Positions 38,860-51,890 of a stretch of DNA of 64,000 nucleotides are shown here, one piece after another. The notes below the pieces were generated by a model. It was not told the origin of the DNA, searched no databases, and worked only from the letters and a program-made list of their open reading frames with translations. Made by a program: the position numbers and the translations under genes. Positions within the stretch are counted from its first letter, which is position 1, and each line of letters opens with the position of its first letter. Source of the DNA: Alligator mississippiensis (lineage: Eukaryota; Chordata; Crocodylia; Alligatoridae); assembly GCF_030867095.1 (NCBI RefSeq), contig NC_081824.1:120102162-120166161 (forward strand). Reading direction: 5' to 3'.

Positions 38860-38984
38860 GATTTCTTGCTTTGCCCCTGACTGGGCACCTGACAATGGGC
38901 AAATGTGTTATATTATACCTCTCTGGGTTTTACATGCCTCATCTATGAAGTGGTGATAATACTTAAGCATCTTGTAATTTATTG
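38860..38984 (+). mobile_element. MIR-like SINE relic, split by a Penelope fragment
   Basis: CTTTGCCCCTGACTGGGCAC, then TACCTCTCTGGGTTTTACAT and GCCTCATCTATGAAGTGGTG resemble the MIR 3' half. Sequence resumes after 39306 with AATTACTGTAAAGC, consistent with interruption by the Penelope insertion. Confidence 0.6.
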
Positions 38985-39294
38985 CAGGGGTTTAGGTTGT
39001 AGCCGTGTTGGTCTAAGGACATAGGCAGACAAGGTTCCTTGCGTGAATTTGATATCTTTTATTAGACCAACCCAAATAGTTGGAAAATAGTTATTAAGCA
39101 AGCTTTCGGGTTCAAAAACCCTTTGTCAGGCTAAGGAAGTTTCAGCAGTTGGTGTGTACTCTTCCTGGATGGAATGAAAAGTAAAGAAGCCAGGGGCTGG
39201 GCTGGGGAGTCAGTTGCCAGGCAGATTATAATGTATCAAAAATCCAATGTCTATGTTTAGTCCATGATCTCTAGTATCCAGGAGGTTGATGAAA
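38985..39294 (-). mobile_element. Penelope 3'-end fragment with 12-bp TSD
   Basis: A 310-bp copy of the tail of the 61-kb element: GGTTGTAGCCGTGTTGGTCT, then ATTAGACCAACCCAAATAGT, ending in sequence coding for the last protein residues. A 12-bp duplication TGTAATTTATTG lies at 38973-38984 and 39295-39306. It is 5'-truncated and landed in an older MIR-like relic. Confidence 0.88.
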
Positions 39295-39446
39295 TGTAAT
39301 TTATTGTGAATTCTTTAATTACTGTAAAGCCTGTAGTAACTCTTGGATGAATTGGCCTTTAAGTGCAATGTATCAAGCCCAAATTCAGGTATAATCTGCA
39401 TGACTGAGAAGCTAGGAGACGAGGCAGAAACCAAAAACATCTAAGA

Positions 39447-39831
39447 TAGTGGTGCTCACACTTTTAGTCCTGTGGGCCAAAGGAATGGTATGGGGCTAGC
39501 CCATGAGCTGGAGTGGGCCCTGGGGCCCTGTGTTACCTCTGCCCAGCTGAAGCCCGATCCTGGCTGTGTGGGGGCAGTGAGGAGCCCAGTCCACACTGGG
39601 CAGGGGACGTGCAGGACTCCAGGTCCCAGTCCCAGTGCATGGACTTCTGGGGCTGATCCTGGCTAGGAGGAGGTGGGCTCTGGGGGCCCCAACCCACCTT
39701 TGCCCAGTGGGATCTGGCTCCAGGGGATCTGCACCTACCCTGCTTGACTGTGATGTGTTGGGATTGAGCCCATGTGAATAGCTGGATGACATGGCTCCTG
39801 GGGCCAGATCTGGCCTGTGGGCTGGGGATTG
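39447..39831. mobile_element. hAT-like element, GGTGCTCAA family, copy 1
   Basis: Left end TAGTGGTGCTCACACTTTT, with the right subterminal part GGCCTGTGGGCTGGGGATTG. Flanks ATCTAAGA (39439-39446) and ATCTAAAA (39832-39839) match at 7 of 8. Right terminus truncated. Same family as 51089 and 59855. Confidence 0.72.
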
Positions 39832-41225
39832 ATCTAAAACATTTATGGCAACTGCATAAACTCAGGAACCTTGCTGAGCACCCAAGGACATAAACACATA
39901 TGTATTTAGTTATGAAAGCCTAATCTCACTAGAGATGTAGTTGTGCTGGGACCTCCCAGGAATTTATTTTTTTTTAAGAGTTGGAAAAAAACAGAGACAG
40001 TTCTAAGGACCATAACACAGTATAGTAATGACAGATGGGACATTTATGGATGGCTGGAAAGGCTTGAGCTATGTGATCTCTCAGGGAGTGGGTGCTGAAG
40101 CAAGCAGGCTGGATTCTGGCTGATGAGCTGCATGCATGCTGACTTTTGAGAGACTGGCCAGAGTAGATCTGGTGATTGAGAACCTACAAAGAAATGGAGA
40201 ATGGGAAGAAGAGCCTCCCCCCCAGAAATTTAATCTTTAATTTAACAATGTTTGTAGAAATAGAATACCTCATTTTTTCCTCAATTTTACACCACTTTAT
40301 TAACTACTGTTAAGATATGCTGTGGTTGGGTAACATATATAAAGTCCCTCTGAAGATTTTAGGTGATCTCTCTAAATTACTTTTAGTCTAAATGTTCTCA
40401 GTCTGGCTCCACACTCAGCCCAGATCAACCCAACTGAAGGGTCATCATCAATTATTACATTTATGCAGGAGAATCTCAAAGGCTTTACAGACTTTGTAAA
40501 GGGATCACTTTACTCATTACTGAAATACACCTGTGCAAACTTGGCCATAATACAATGCTCCAAACCATGCCAAAATATGTTTAGTAATAATATTTTCACT
40601 GGGTGTCTCAAGGGTATAATTAATGACCCCTTTTAGTATGTTTAGTTAAATTCCAATGACATCCAAGTCAAGAGGTACTAAAACTCCTGATCTCACGTGC
40701 AAGAATCAGCATAAGACTTTTGCAATGTTATCTTTATTCTTCCAAAGGAAACAGAAACATGGGGAAAATCCCAAAAGTTTGGCCCTATAGAATCTTTTCC
40801 AAGCTCTGGAACAACAAATGAAGACAGTCAAGTTTGGCCAAAGCTTTGAGGTTCTCTTGTGTTTCTATTTACTTTTGAAAAATAAACAAGACATAATAAA
40901 AATCCATTTTATATATATATGTTGATTATTAAGCAAATTTTGTGTGTCAGGGGATTTTAAACCTTGTATAAATATCATAGCCATTCACAGCAATGCTTTA
41001 GGAAAGAAACAAAGAATGATTTATTCAGCTGAAACCACAGGGAGAACAGAGATAGGTACAATGTAAATGCTTGGTTTGGAATTTGGTCTGGACCCTCATT
41101 CCTATAAAATGAGCTGTGGAATGTTTCATAACAACAAGTTATTTGCTTTGGGACATGGGTAGAGAAATAGGGAGTGAAAGGCTACTGGGATAATATATAC
41201 ATGCACACGCATATGCACACTGGGG

Positions 41226-41442
41226 AAGGCAGTGTGGCTTAGCAGAAAGCTGGGCTGAAGCAGGACTTGGGAGACCTGAATTTTATTCTTAATTTTGACA
41301 TCGGCCTGCTGGGCCTTGAACAAGCCACTTCTCTGCTGTGTCTCTCATTTCCTTATCTGTGAAATCATGGTAAAGATACCTGCCTCCTTTTAAAAGTGCT
41401 TTGATATTTACAGGCAAAAAGCACTACATAAGAGCGTGATAT
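41226..41442 (+). mobile_element. MIR-type SINE
   Basis: Matches the MIR layout: AGTGTGGCTTAGCAGAAAGC, ACTTGGGAGACCTGAATTTT, GGGCCTTGAACAAGCCACTT, TCATTTCCTTATCTGTGAAA, TACCTGCCTCCTTTTAAAAG and AGTGCTTTGATAT. An ancient tRNA-derived amniote SINE, nearly full length. Confidence 0.85.
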
Positions 41443-43380
41443 TACTAAGGGAATGAGAACCATCTTGGAAAATCTCCCTGATGTGAACTTGTTACCTAGA
41501 TAGTACAAAGCTGCCACGGTACCACTAGGAAGCTATTCTGGCAGCTTCCAAAATAATATATGTATGCATACATTAGCATACATGTATTCATATATTAGCA
41601 GCCCTGATATTTCTATAATTTAAGTCAGCTGCCCAAGAAAAACATGAACAGAAATAGGGACTCTAAAATCTGTGATCCCAAGGTTTTTAGAAGCAGAAGT
41701 CGAAAAGTTGCAATTTGTATTTACAACAGTTGTGAGAAGTGTATTCCTTGTATTAGCTGCATTTTCTACTTATTTCATATGGGAAGTTATAATGGAGGAT
41801 TTTAGACACCAAAAATCAGCACCTAAAAATGTTCACAAATATAATCCTAAGGATCTGGGCATTTAATCAAAAAAAATATACAGAATGGTCCCAAATAGGG
41901 CTCAAAATTCCTGTGGATTCCCAACTTTTCATCCTATAAACCTATCATTCAGCATGTTAATGGACTCTTATAGTCACTGTAGGTAGAACACAATGTCATT
42001 CCATCATGACATCACAACATAATGAAATATAAAGTTGTCACCTAAAGTCAGTACAGTTTGTGAACATGTGTAGGATGTGATCTAGGACAAAGAAGGGGGG
42101 CGGTCTCCCTGTCAGAGATTTATTTAATTGTTTTCAGGGAACAGTTCTATTTACAGTTTCCAACAGCATTTTCCACACCTGGGTTTCACTCAAAGGGTAT
42201 GGACAAACATACTTTTTAGCCACATTAAAATGGGAGAGGGAGCTGCTGCTCCTCAGGAATATACATTAGCCATCATGATCTGATCACTGTGTTTGCATCA
42301 GGTGGAAGCAATATAAGCTGGCTGAATTGCCTTAATTTTGACCCCAAATGAAACAGATAACCTTGGAGAAGCTTTGCTGTATTTGTATATCTACTACTGA
42401 ATTATGTTGATATAACAGTTGCATTATAATTGTTTATATCTGTTATAACTGTTGTATCTGTTTATACCCTTAGTCTGACCCTTATAACTGGGGATAGGAA
42501 AACTGGCTTGACAGTTTTAAAACCACTTAGATTCACATGACATATGCTGCATGCTCAACTTGGGAGACTGAAAAATGAAGCTGGTGGAAAAGGAAGAGAG
42601 GGGAAAAAATGTTATTAAAAAGAAAGGGTAAAAAATGCAGGCGAAAAAAAAAATTCAAATGAAAGAAACAAAAGAAACAAGACATTGCCATACATAAGGC
42701 ACCCAAAGCTGTATTATATCAGGGATTTTTATCTCCTTGAGGGAAAACTTATATTTAATAATTACAGAATTTCTTTAGCTAGAAAATCATGATTTAGAAA
42801 AAAACACATTTAAAAATGAAAATATAAAATGAATTTATATGAGTATGGAAAATAAGGCCTTGTTTTCTTAAAGTAGTTTTGTAAACGTAAAATGTAAAAC
42901 ATGTTCGAAGATCTACAAAAACACAGAGCTCTACTAGCTCAAAACACACCTAACTTATTAAGTCTGAAAAGATTAGTTCTATGCAACTTTGTGCCAATAA
43001 CTGCTTTTTAAAAATGTGCTTCTGTAGTTTCTGAAGAAAATTCCTTTGGAGCCTTCAAAAGATTTAAACACTGGGACACACATAATATTTCTAATCAAAT
43101 ACTGTTGAAATTTAGTAGGTTCCAATTAAGTAGGAACTAAAGTGGAAGAAGTGGATGGTTTTCTTGGCGTTTTTCTTTCACTGTAGTTAGAACAGATCTA
43201 GTTAGATAACCATGAATTGGTTTACACTGTTAAGGCATTCTTCACAACTGAAGTGCCTAACCACTTCATTTTTATTTAAATGAATGTTTACATGTGGAGA
43301 ATAGCATAAGATCTCCACGGATTTTGTATGCCTGCAGATTTCTATTGTACCAGTACACAAACTTTTTCAAATAATGCATT

Positions 43381-43393
43381 CCCCCCCCCCCCC
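43381..43393. repeat. Poly-C tract
   Basis: 13 consecutive C residues. Similar G runs occur at 1206-1217, 4662-4673 and 46862-46874. Confidence 0.95.
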
Positions 43394-43479
43394 GCCATTG
43401 ACTGAAAGCAGCAAACAAAAAACCTTAATTTTCACAGGCAGAAGCTAGCTTGGCTTGAATTAACATGCCTTTCACCGTA

Positions 43480-43641
43480 GGGCAGACAAGGTTCTTTGGG
43501 TAGATGTGGTATCTTTTATTAGACCAACTAAATAGCTGGAAAAATTGTTCTTTGCAAGCTTTTGGGCACAAACATTCTTCTTCACCCACAGGGAGAGTCT
43601 GCTGGTGTTTTGTGTTCTCTTGGATAGAACAGAAGCCAATA
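43480..43641 (-). mobile_element. Short Penelope 3'-end fragment
   Basis: A 162-bp tail of the variant seen at 20.8 kb: GGCAGACAAGGTTCTTTGGG, then TTATTAGACCAACTAAATAG and TTTGCAAGCTTTTGGGCACA. A probable 10-bp duplication flanks it, TTTCACCGTA (43470-43479) and TTTCACAGTA (43642-43651), one mismatch. It lies 146 bp from an NHSL1 exon. Confidence 0.8.
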
Positions 43642-43787
43642 TTTCACAGTATGGTGCACATTTATATTTGGAACTGTAATAGGCTATCAGACTGTATTGA
43701 TTTCATGAGCACGGGAAATGTTATTAGTCAAGTATTGATAAGAAGTGATGATGAATAATGATGGAATACAGTTCTGATGAGCCATAC

Positions 43788-43919
43788 CTAGCTCCTTTTG
43801 TATGTTGTCAGGGACTCCTGTAATAGTCTTTCTCCTTTTGACTTTCTTCGGCCGTCTTACCACAGTGTCAGTGTAAATTAGAGACCGCCGAATGCTGGCT
43901 TGGCGGTCGAAATTCTCCC
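43788..43919 (-). CDS. NHSL1: NHSL1 coding exon
   Basis: A 132-nt exon encoding ENFDRQASIRRSLIYTDT and the basic run VRRPKKVKRRKTITGVPDN, ending KEL (residues 109-151). This is among the most conserved stretches of the NHS/NHSL family. The basic cluster RRPKKVKRRK looks like a nuclear-localisation or lipid-binding patch, which is inference. The acceptor is CATTAG to the right of 43919 and the donor is GTATGG (43782-43787). Phase is 1 at both ends: Gly108 is completed by the first two bases and the last base starts Ala152. A short Penelope 3' fragment (43480-43641) lies 146 bp downstream in the intron. Confidence 0.94.
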
Positions 43920-46900
43920 CTAATGTATAGTAGAATAAGCAAAGCAACATTACTTTCAAGCACGCTGACATCATGCACTTTCTTCCACTAGCTTATTACA
44001 GACATGAAAAAAAGGCATTAATAAATGATGTTAGCTCACTCCTACAGTGAGGGTATATATTAAAGGAAGAGATACAGCGCATCTTCACAATAATGCTTGT
44101 AGAATACTTGAGTTATAGAAAGGGGCATATCATAAAGTGTTTTTTTTCAGGTCTTGAGCCAAACTCATAACTGATATAAGCAGGTGCAATTCCATTGGTT
44201 TTAGTGGATGAATACACCAAGTCTTCACCAGCTTCTAAATTTATTCACTTGTATATTTTCTTTTTGGTGCTTTTGGAGATGGTTGGAAAGAGATGGGGGA
44301 CAACAAATTGACTACTCCTGAAAATAAAAGAATACTGATGTTTATTTGGGAACACATTTTGTGATGGCAGGAGCTATGCCAGGCAACTCCAAAACATCTA
44401 AAGCCTTGTTTGCAGACATCTTTCTTTTTCAGTTTAAGCTAGCTGAAGCAAAAACTGTCAAATGAACCACATTTTTGTGGCGATTACATAATGTGGACAA
44501 AATGTTCTCTATGGACCGTGGTCAGGCTAAACCAATCTTATGACCTTCAGCTATATTACAAGCTGATCCTCCAGAAGAGAACAGTAAAGTCTTAACCAAC
44601 TGTAATATTGGTTCATGTTGGGCCTGTATAAATGGAATGTGCACAATTGATTGTAATAGATTTAATACCCATTCTTTGTGGTCTGGGAGCTTTACTGAAG
44701 AAAGCCTTATAAGTGAACATGCACTGTATCATAATGGGACCCCGCAGCCCCACTATAGTTAAGGTTAAGCAGCTTTTCTTCAGAAACTCACTTTTTTTAG
44801 AGGTTCACAACATGGCCATTTTTAATCACACAAAGATGAAACTCAATTTGCAGATTATCAGCTAAATTCATTCCTCTCCTTCCCCCTAAGATTGGTCAAG
44901 CTCTTTTTTCACCTCAAAATCCCACAAGAAATGGCTAAAATAAAAAGTCTCTTTGGAGGACTGCAGGGAGTCCAAACCTTTAAATTTAAATTAAATCCAC
45001 TTACATTTTAAATGGGTGAGAGATGAAGGCAGAGTTTTTAAGAACAAAATGTGACAAAAGGCATTTTTTGCCTTCTTTTATGATTTTGTCTTTTTTTAAA
45101 TTAATGGCCATATTCTTTACCTCTGAAAAGTGACTACTGCATGTGCACAGTAACAAATATACCCGTCATCCATCTTTTCCTGGTTGGTGACACATCAATG
45201 TGATGTGTGTCATACAGGTAGTATGGAAAAATCCCAGGATTTCTACAACTCTTTAAGGCACATACATTTTTATAGTGTGTGTAGGCATCTTCCAAAAGAC
45301 ACAGGGATAAAAACATGGATGTTTTATTCACCATAAGCCAAATACGATTTTGTGTTAACAGAGCATTGTGACCCAGTGCACTGAGTTCTTGCTACCCTAC
45401 AATTTGGTCAATTTAATTTCACTGTTCAAGGTCCACATAATTAAAGGAAGACCAGACTGGGGGAAAGGGAGGGAAGAGAGATTTGTGATAACTGGGCTAC
45501 AGAATATGGTGATGGAAAGTTCACTGCCCGTGCTACAAAGCTTAATGTTATGAGATGCCTGAACCCTTGAAGCTTGGGGAGTGGAGAATGATGTCAGGAT
45601 CATTGGTTACTTTAGCTCTGTGTTGAACAAACACCACTTTTACCTGTGTTAAAATGTGTCAAAAGAGCTGCAAGGTTTTTGCTTCTTTAAAAATATAACC
45701 TTTCATTTAAAGGCCAATAAATAATTATAAATAAGTAAGTTGCAGGGAAATTTGAATGCAAACCAAAAAAAAAAAAGTAACAGCCAACCCTTTAGCACAA
45801 AACAACATTTAGAAATAAAATAAAGAGAGTTAAAACAAGGAGTTTCCATTAACTCTGCCAACCCATCTCCATTTGCCTTATCTTGCCTTTGGTTTTGCAG
45901 CATGGATTATGTAGTTCATGTGAAAGTCACTTTGCAAAGTTGTGGAACCAATCACACAATCTTTTTACTTAAAATTAAGTAAAACTGTAAGCTGCCTTAC
46001 ATTTATTTGCAATACTGTTGTACAGTGAAAAAGTTTAAGGATAAAGTAGCAACTTTAACAAAATAAGTTAACAAACAAACAAAATGATTCAGGGTTTCTT
46101 GTTTGTTTTTGTTTTGTTGTGCTTTTTAAACTATTATTTCAGGCTTGAGTATGTATTTAGCAGATATAAAATTAAGAGTAATGAGATTAAATCAACTATT
46201 TTTCCTCCTAATGATTACTAAACACACTTGTGAGAACTCACTTGATTTACTTGCTTTGCCCAAGATTCAGTAGCACCTTGACCTATGAATGTAAGTCCCA
46301 CTGAATTCAGTGTGACCACCTTGTTACACAAAGAGCTGACAGTCAATGGGACATAAGCACATACTTCACGCCTTTGCAGAATCAGACTCTTACTATGATT
46401 TTTCCCTTTGCTGATCACAGACCACCACCAGATTATTCCTGGCTGTAAAAAACTTACAGCTGATACTACGGTATGACTCTTGTATAAAATGTAAGACATG
46501 CTGCAAAAGCACAGGCTGGTCACCACTCCACTACTATAACATTGAGCATAATCCCTGCAAGAACAAGCTCAGTGCCCCAGCTAACCCCAAAGACTGAATC
46601 CATTCCCAAACCAGGGTGTCTAGTCAGCAGCTTAGCCTATTGCACTGCCCCTGCACCTTCAGGCTAGTCACTAGGCCTTTAATATTACTGCATTAGTTGC
46701 AATTTGTTCTACTGGGGAGCTCTGAAAGATGAACTAATGGAACAACTGTCATTTGTTGTGCGGCCCAAGTGCAACTACACTGATTACTAAAGCATTGATA
46801 AAAATCCTTTCCAATCTTTAAAATCCACCTTTAGGGTTAGCATTATTAGCAATACATTGGAGGGGGGGGGGGGGAGGTTGTTCCTACTTTTGTGCAAACA

Positions 46901-48456
46901 TAAACATCACCAATAATAAATAAACAGAACATACGAAGAAACAAAAAGCTGCTAGGTATATTGTACAGCTTGGTTTAAAGACTAGTACTGAAAGTTTTCA
47001 GTCTTAAACTATGACTTAGAGATCAAATAACTTTCATTGTTTATCTTTTTTATCCCACTTTTCTTTCTATGTCTCTCTCTCCTACATATTTTTAGTACAC
47101 AGAGGTCATTTATTTGAACTGCATCTTACTCATTCTGTTAGCATTTTGTAATCCTGCTGTCCCATGCTCAGGCTTATTGATTATGGCAGATAATCCATTG
47201 TTCCCAGAATACTGCCTTCTGCACCTGTGTATTCTATTCCCAAGATAATGACAACCGGCCTGTAATATTTCAGTGGTAGTATTTGGTTTTGCTTTGCCAA
47301 TAATTTGAACCATTTCAATTTTTATAGTTTCTTTTTAGTAAGTTACATGGTATTTTTTTCCTTCTTGATTTACAGATTTCATTGTAGCTTTTGTTGTTGG
47401 CTTTATGTTACATTGCATCGCAAGGTTTCTGCCAACATACATCCTCAACATTAAAGCTATGTGGAGTTTCTTTTAAAAGAGCACGTTGATTAAAAAGAAG
47501 ACATTTGAAATAATTATTAATAAGTGCATAGGAGAAGAGAACACCCAAAGATGATACAAAATTGGTAACTATATACTGGTAAACTGGTAGTAAAATGGAA
47601 GGCATGTGTAGTTTGAAATAAATCCAGTGTTGAATATCTTATTTCTAGCATGCAAACACATCAATTTAAACAAACTATAATCTTCAATCTTTATAGTGGT
47701 CAGAAAGAAGAGAGAATTAAGTTAAAGTGACATTTTAATATTTTACAGAAGTTCTAAAATGGGTTCTAAATGGTTTTTAATCATTTTACTTCAATAGGCT
47801 TGAGTAAGATTATACAGTTGAAAGCACCAATCATGCTTTAAAGATTTAGCATCAGTATATTATTAATGCTAAGGCAATGGGGAATACATATACTGAAGAT
47901 AAGTTTCCTCCCTAGAGCCCTAAATAGGTGGTCCTATAACTTTGAATATCCTCACTCTGTACTCCTTACCCTCTAAATGTCTTAGACCAAGTAACATGAG
48001 GCTATATAATTTTTTTCCACAAAATTTAAAGTTCTTTCCAACACAGAAACCTTTCAGTAAACTTTCCTTATGTAAAAACTTAGGGAAACACCCTGAAAAT
48101 CATTACCCATACTAAAAACAGCTGATTATCTCATTATATATTTCCATTATAATCCACTGTACAGTGTAATGACATCACATCAAAATTTATTCTATTTCAA
48201 GACCATGCTGTGTACCATATTTTTAAATTAACATTCAGTCTAATTAATTTAAAGAAAGAGTTTTCCTTCATTAAGTTAAGTGGTGCACTGCAATCCACAC
48301 AATACTGATTTGACAAAAGGTCAATAAGTATTAAATTCAGAGGATATGAGTAAATCCATTTGTGCAAGGTTTAAAATCTGACAACACTGACATGAGTTCC
48401 TTTCCCTCCCATCTCAGATGTATATACTCTATGTACCACTGAAGTCAAAAGCCTAC
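43920..48456 (-). other. NHSL1: NHSL1 intron
   Basis: A 4.5-kb AT-rich intron between the MRQQA and ENFDRQAS exons. It contains a 13-G homopolymer at 46862-46874 and a decayed palindromic MITE-like fragment near 46262-46390. Otherwise nothing recognised. Confidence 0.85.
46262..46390. repeat. MITE-like fragment related to the 22.5-kb palindrome
   Basis: CAGTCAATGGGACATAAGCA, then GCCTTTGCAGAATCAGAC resembles one arm of the GGGCCTGATCCTGCAA-type palindrome, and AAGTCCCACTGAATTCAGTG the other arm. Degraded. Confidence 0.45.
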
Positions 48457-48649
48457 CAGTTACATTAATGGGAACCACATCTGTTTGAACTGCTTGTGCT
48501 TGCTGTCGCATTTTCTCCTCTGGTGTTGGCAATGGAAGTGATTTAGTCCAGTTAGTCTGAGTGTGGATATCAGAGAAATCATTTGGAACTGGTGTTCTGG
48601 GTCTCCTGATATTAATAAGCTTTTCCTCTTCTGGGGAAGTGGCAGAGCC
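48457..48649 (-). CDS. NHSL1: NHSL1 coding exon
   Basis: A 193-nt exon encoding residues 44-107 plus the first base of Gly108. It contains the very conserved NHS-family block TNWTKSLPLPTPEEKMRQQA, then QTDVVPINV, which matches my memory of human NHSL1. The acceptor is TTTTTTTGTAG (48650-48660) and the donor is GTAGGC (48451-48456). It begins in phase 0 and ends in phase 1, fitting both neighbours. The exon is isolated between introns of 4.5 kb and 14.6 kb. The segment has no enzymatic fold; in the family it lies in a largely disordered scaffold region. Confidence 0.94.
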
Positions 48650-49439
48650 CTACAAAAAAAAGAAGTATGTACAACAGTATATATTTAAGAAAAAAAAACA
48701 TGGAAAAAAATGGGATAGTACTTGAAACCACAAGTAGTTTCACTGTTTGACAGCTGTCAGTGGGACTACTAATGGAGTGAGACCTGGTCAGTGAGTAAAG
48801 TAAGGATATCACAGTCTAGACCCATAAAAGTATGACTGGTTTTTGCTACACCTTTTCTTTATCCAACAAAATGACTTAGATTCAAGAGCATGTTGCTGAA
48901 GTTACCAGGAAAGATGTCTTGAGCATAGTCAATTACAGTTAGTTATGAATTGTGCTTCTGTGTTACTTCCAGACAATCATCATCAGATTAGCTACTTTTG
49001 AGGTCTGCCCCTTGTGTATGTCTCTTTATTAGGGATATTATGATTGAGCAACTATCTAACTTTGCTGTGACAGAGTCTAAACATGTGCAAAGTTTTAGCT
49101 GGAGAACTTTTATAGAGAGAACTCTGAATGCAGCTCAATGAAACAAAGAACTAAAGTATGGGACAAAAATACTGACACAACTGAGTAGAACAAAAGGAAG
49201 CACAAGCTAATACCAGAGACAAAAGTGATTAAGTTCTATTCTAGGGCTGACATTTCCTAAAAAAAAGAAACCCTAACAACAATTGAGCTTTACTGGGTAA
49301 GGTAAATCTTACTACTATCTGTCATAACATTACCATATAACTCGTTCTTCACCATGAGTCATGCCCATGATTAATTCTATTTCATATTATTTTGGGAAGG
49401 TCAGAAGGAGGAGGACATGGCCAAGAGGAAAAGGATTTA

Positions 49440-51890
49440 AAAAAAAACATACACCATTAAGTCACCTGTTGGCTGAATAGCATTCACATAGGCAGTAACC
49501 TGGGAGAATTCGCCCAGGCTTGCTCTCCAGGTACAGACACTTATCTTGAGCCACGTGTACAGACATTTGAATGCTGAGACCCTGAAGAGTGGAGAGCTTG
49601 CAATGCTGAGAGACCAGAGAGCTCGCAGCCCTGTGCACACATTTCAGCATGCTCTGCAGGCTTCCTTAGTCTACCTGGTGAAAGTTCACAGCAGTGCACA
49701 GGACAGCCCTGACTGGCTGACTCCAACTGCCCATGGTCAGCCTGTATTTCCCTGCAGCTCAAAGTGGGGATTGCAAAGGGGGAATGTTTTGGAACAGCAG
49801 AGTCCAGCAAGTGACACACTAGTTCCCTGTAGGGGGGGAGAAGCTGAAGGGCTATGTTCTCTTCTGAAAGAAGCCATGACACGTATAGATATTCACTCTC
49901 CCAGGAGAAACTCTCCTGGAAGTGATTTAACCCAGGTTGTTTTCAGGTTATTTTTCTTGTAAAGTGGCCATTTTTACTCGGGGAGAAAAAGCCTGAACAT
50001 CTGTATACTCATGGTTTCTCCTGGGAGTGCAGCAGCTCTCCCAAGAGAAACTGAACATCTGCAAGAGGCTGTGGTAGAAGCCACATTTGTTTTTCCTTAG
50101 ATGGTCCACAGGAGCCATGGATGGTGGAGATAGGAAGAACATAGCCCCTAGCTGATCTGACTATGCTGACCGCATCACTCAGACTAAATCTGAGGAGAGT
50201 TAGACTCAACATGTATGACAGCAGAGGAGCTCTGATATCTGTGCGTACTCCATAGGATTTAAGGCAAGGGTCAAGAATCCTGAGCAACCATCAGACCTTT
50301 CCCCAGGCTGCGGCCAATAAGGTTACTATAGCAAAGCCCAAAAGCCAGGGAGGAAGAAAGAACTAGAGAAAAGTTCTTGGTTAAAAAGAAAACAAAGTTT
50401 TGTGCGAGTACTAAGAGAGACTGGTGGCAAGGAATCTCTCCTCTCTTTGACCACTAAGCTCCAAAGTGTTTTCAGGGTTGTTAGGGCATCTACTCAGTTA
50501 CAACTCACTGTTGTGACTGAACCAGGTATGGACAAACCCCACTATTATACAGGAATTTTTCAATACTTGATCAGCGCCTCCCCCAAATGTCATTTTCCAT
50601 AATCTGATAGCCACGCATAGAAGGAGAAATCTGTGATTCCCTGTTTGTCTAACACAGTTGTTCTTTCTGGGCACAGAGCTGCTGCTGCTACTTCTTTTTA
50701 AATTAAAAACAAAAATGATACTGTTTCTCTCAATTGTACACAGTAGTAAAAACATGAAAAGAAAAAGAAGAGGTAGTTTTGGTGCTGCAACAACAACAAC
50801 CTACTGTGCTGATCTCTTTCATAACTGCCTCATGAAACTGTCTTAAATTGCGCTCCCACTGCTTGTTGTAGCCTTTTTTTTCTTTTATTAGATTGTAAGC
50901 TATTCAGAAGAGAGTCAACCTTTTTTTTATTGTGCTATACCCAGAATGGACCTATTTGTATTTTCTTTAAAGTTATATGCAAAACAAAACAAAAACAAAA
51001 AAAACCCCTCCCCACCCAAAACCAATGTCTTTCAACATCTTTGATATATTTTTTTTACCTAATATGATACAGTCCTGGTATGCTACATCAGCGGTGCTCA
51101 ACCTTTTGGACTCATGAGCTAGATGAGTGACATGGAGATGGTCTGTGGGCTGGATCAGATTCCATGTTCCCTGATCAGGCCCCACGTGGCCTTGGCTGGC
51201 CCACCATGTACTGGAATCAGACTCTGGAGCCCTGTTCCACTTCCACCCAGCCTTGCCTGTTGGGATCAAAGCCCTGTGCTGGCTCTAACTAGCCCAGCAT
51301 GCTGAAATTGGGCCCTGGGGCCCTGTGCTGCCTCCACCCAGTCCTGCATGCTGGGATTGGAATCTGGAGCTCCATGCCACCCCTACCTGTTCCCACGTGG
51401 ATCAGGCTCTGGGGCCTTGGCTGACTCCATCTAGTCCCATGTGCTGGGATCAGGCTTTGGGGCCCCATACTACCTCCTCCTGATTCTGCACACTGGAATC
51501 AGGCCCATACCACCCTGCAGGAGAAATTTGGAGCATGCAGCAATGATGTGCAGGATTCCCCATGGCCATGGGGAGCTCTGCGGGCTGGATTACATGGCAC
51601 TGGAGGCCAGAACTGGCTTGCAGGCTGAGGGTTGAGTAGCCCTGTGCTACATCAACATGATCAATGGATCACAGGACACTTTTGTTCACATTTTAACCAT
51701 CCCAAACCCACATGAATCTTGATAGATTTGTTAAACATAGGGTCTCAACAAACAAAAACTCAATAATGGCCGACTCTGTCCTTGCATGCAGTCCCACTCA
51801 AAAAGGGGGATGTTCTCACTTATCTTATGGGAGAGTGAATATCTGTACATTTCATGGCTTCTTTCAGAAGAAAGTAGCTTCTAAAGACTA
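49440..51890. repeat. Rearranged inverted-repeat cluster
   Basis: The word CTCCCAGGAGAAAC occurs near 49898 and its complement GTTTCTCCTGGGAG near 50028. A 42-bp segment at 49862-49903 recurs inverted at 51828-51869 with 39 of 42 identities. This points to TIR or palindromic element copies split by later insertions, including the hAT copy at 51089-51644. Limits and family are uncertain. Confidence 0.5.
51089..51644. mobile_element. hAT-like element, GGTGCTCAA family, copy 2, perfect TSD
   Basis: 556 bp. Left TIR CAGCGGTGCTCAACCTTTTG; complement of the right end CAGGGCTACTCAACCCTCAG. Perfect duplication TGCTACAT at 51081-51088 and 51645-51652. The interior holds tandem degenerate units around GGGATCAGGCTCTGGGGCC. 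Confidence 0.9.

Larger units (their letters stand above)
32600..43787 (-). other. NHSL1: NHSL1 intron upstream of the giant exon
   Basis: An 11.2-kb intron. It holds hAT-like copies (34673-35799, 37684-38399, 38411-38840, 39447-39831), a Penelope 3' fragment (38985-39294), MIR-like relics and a short Penelope fragment (43480-43641). The stretches 32700-34660 and 39850-41220 show no recognised element. The GC-rich stretch 35950-36530, with the recurring word TTTTGTGG, looks like an unassigned old repeat. Confidence 0.85.
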
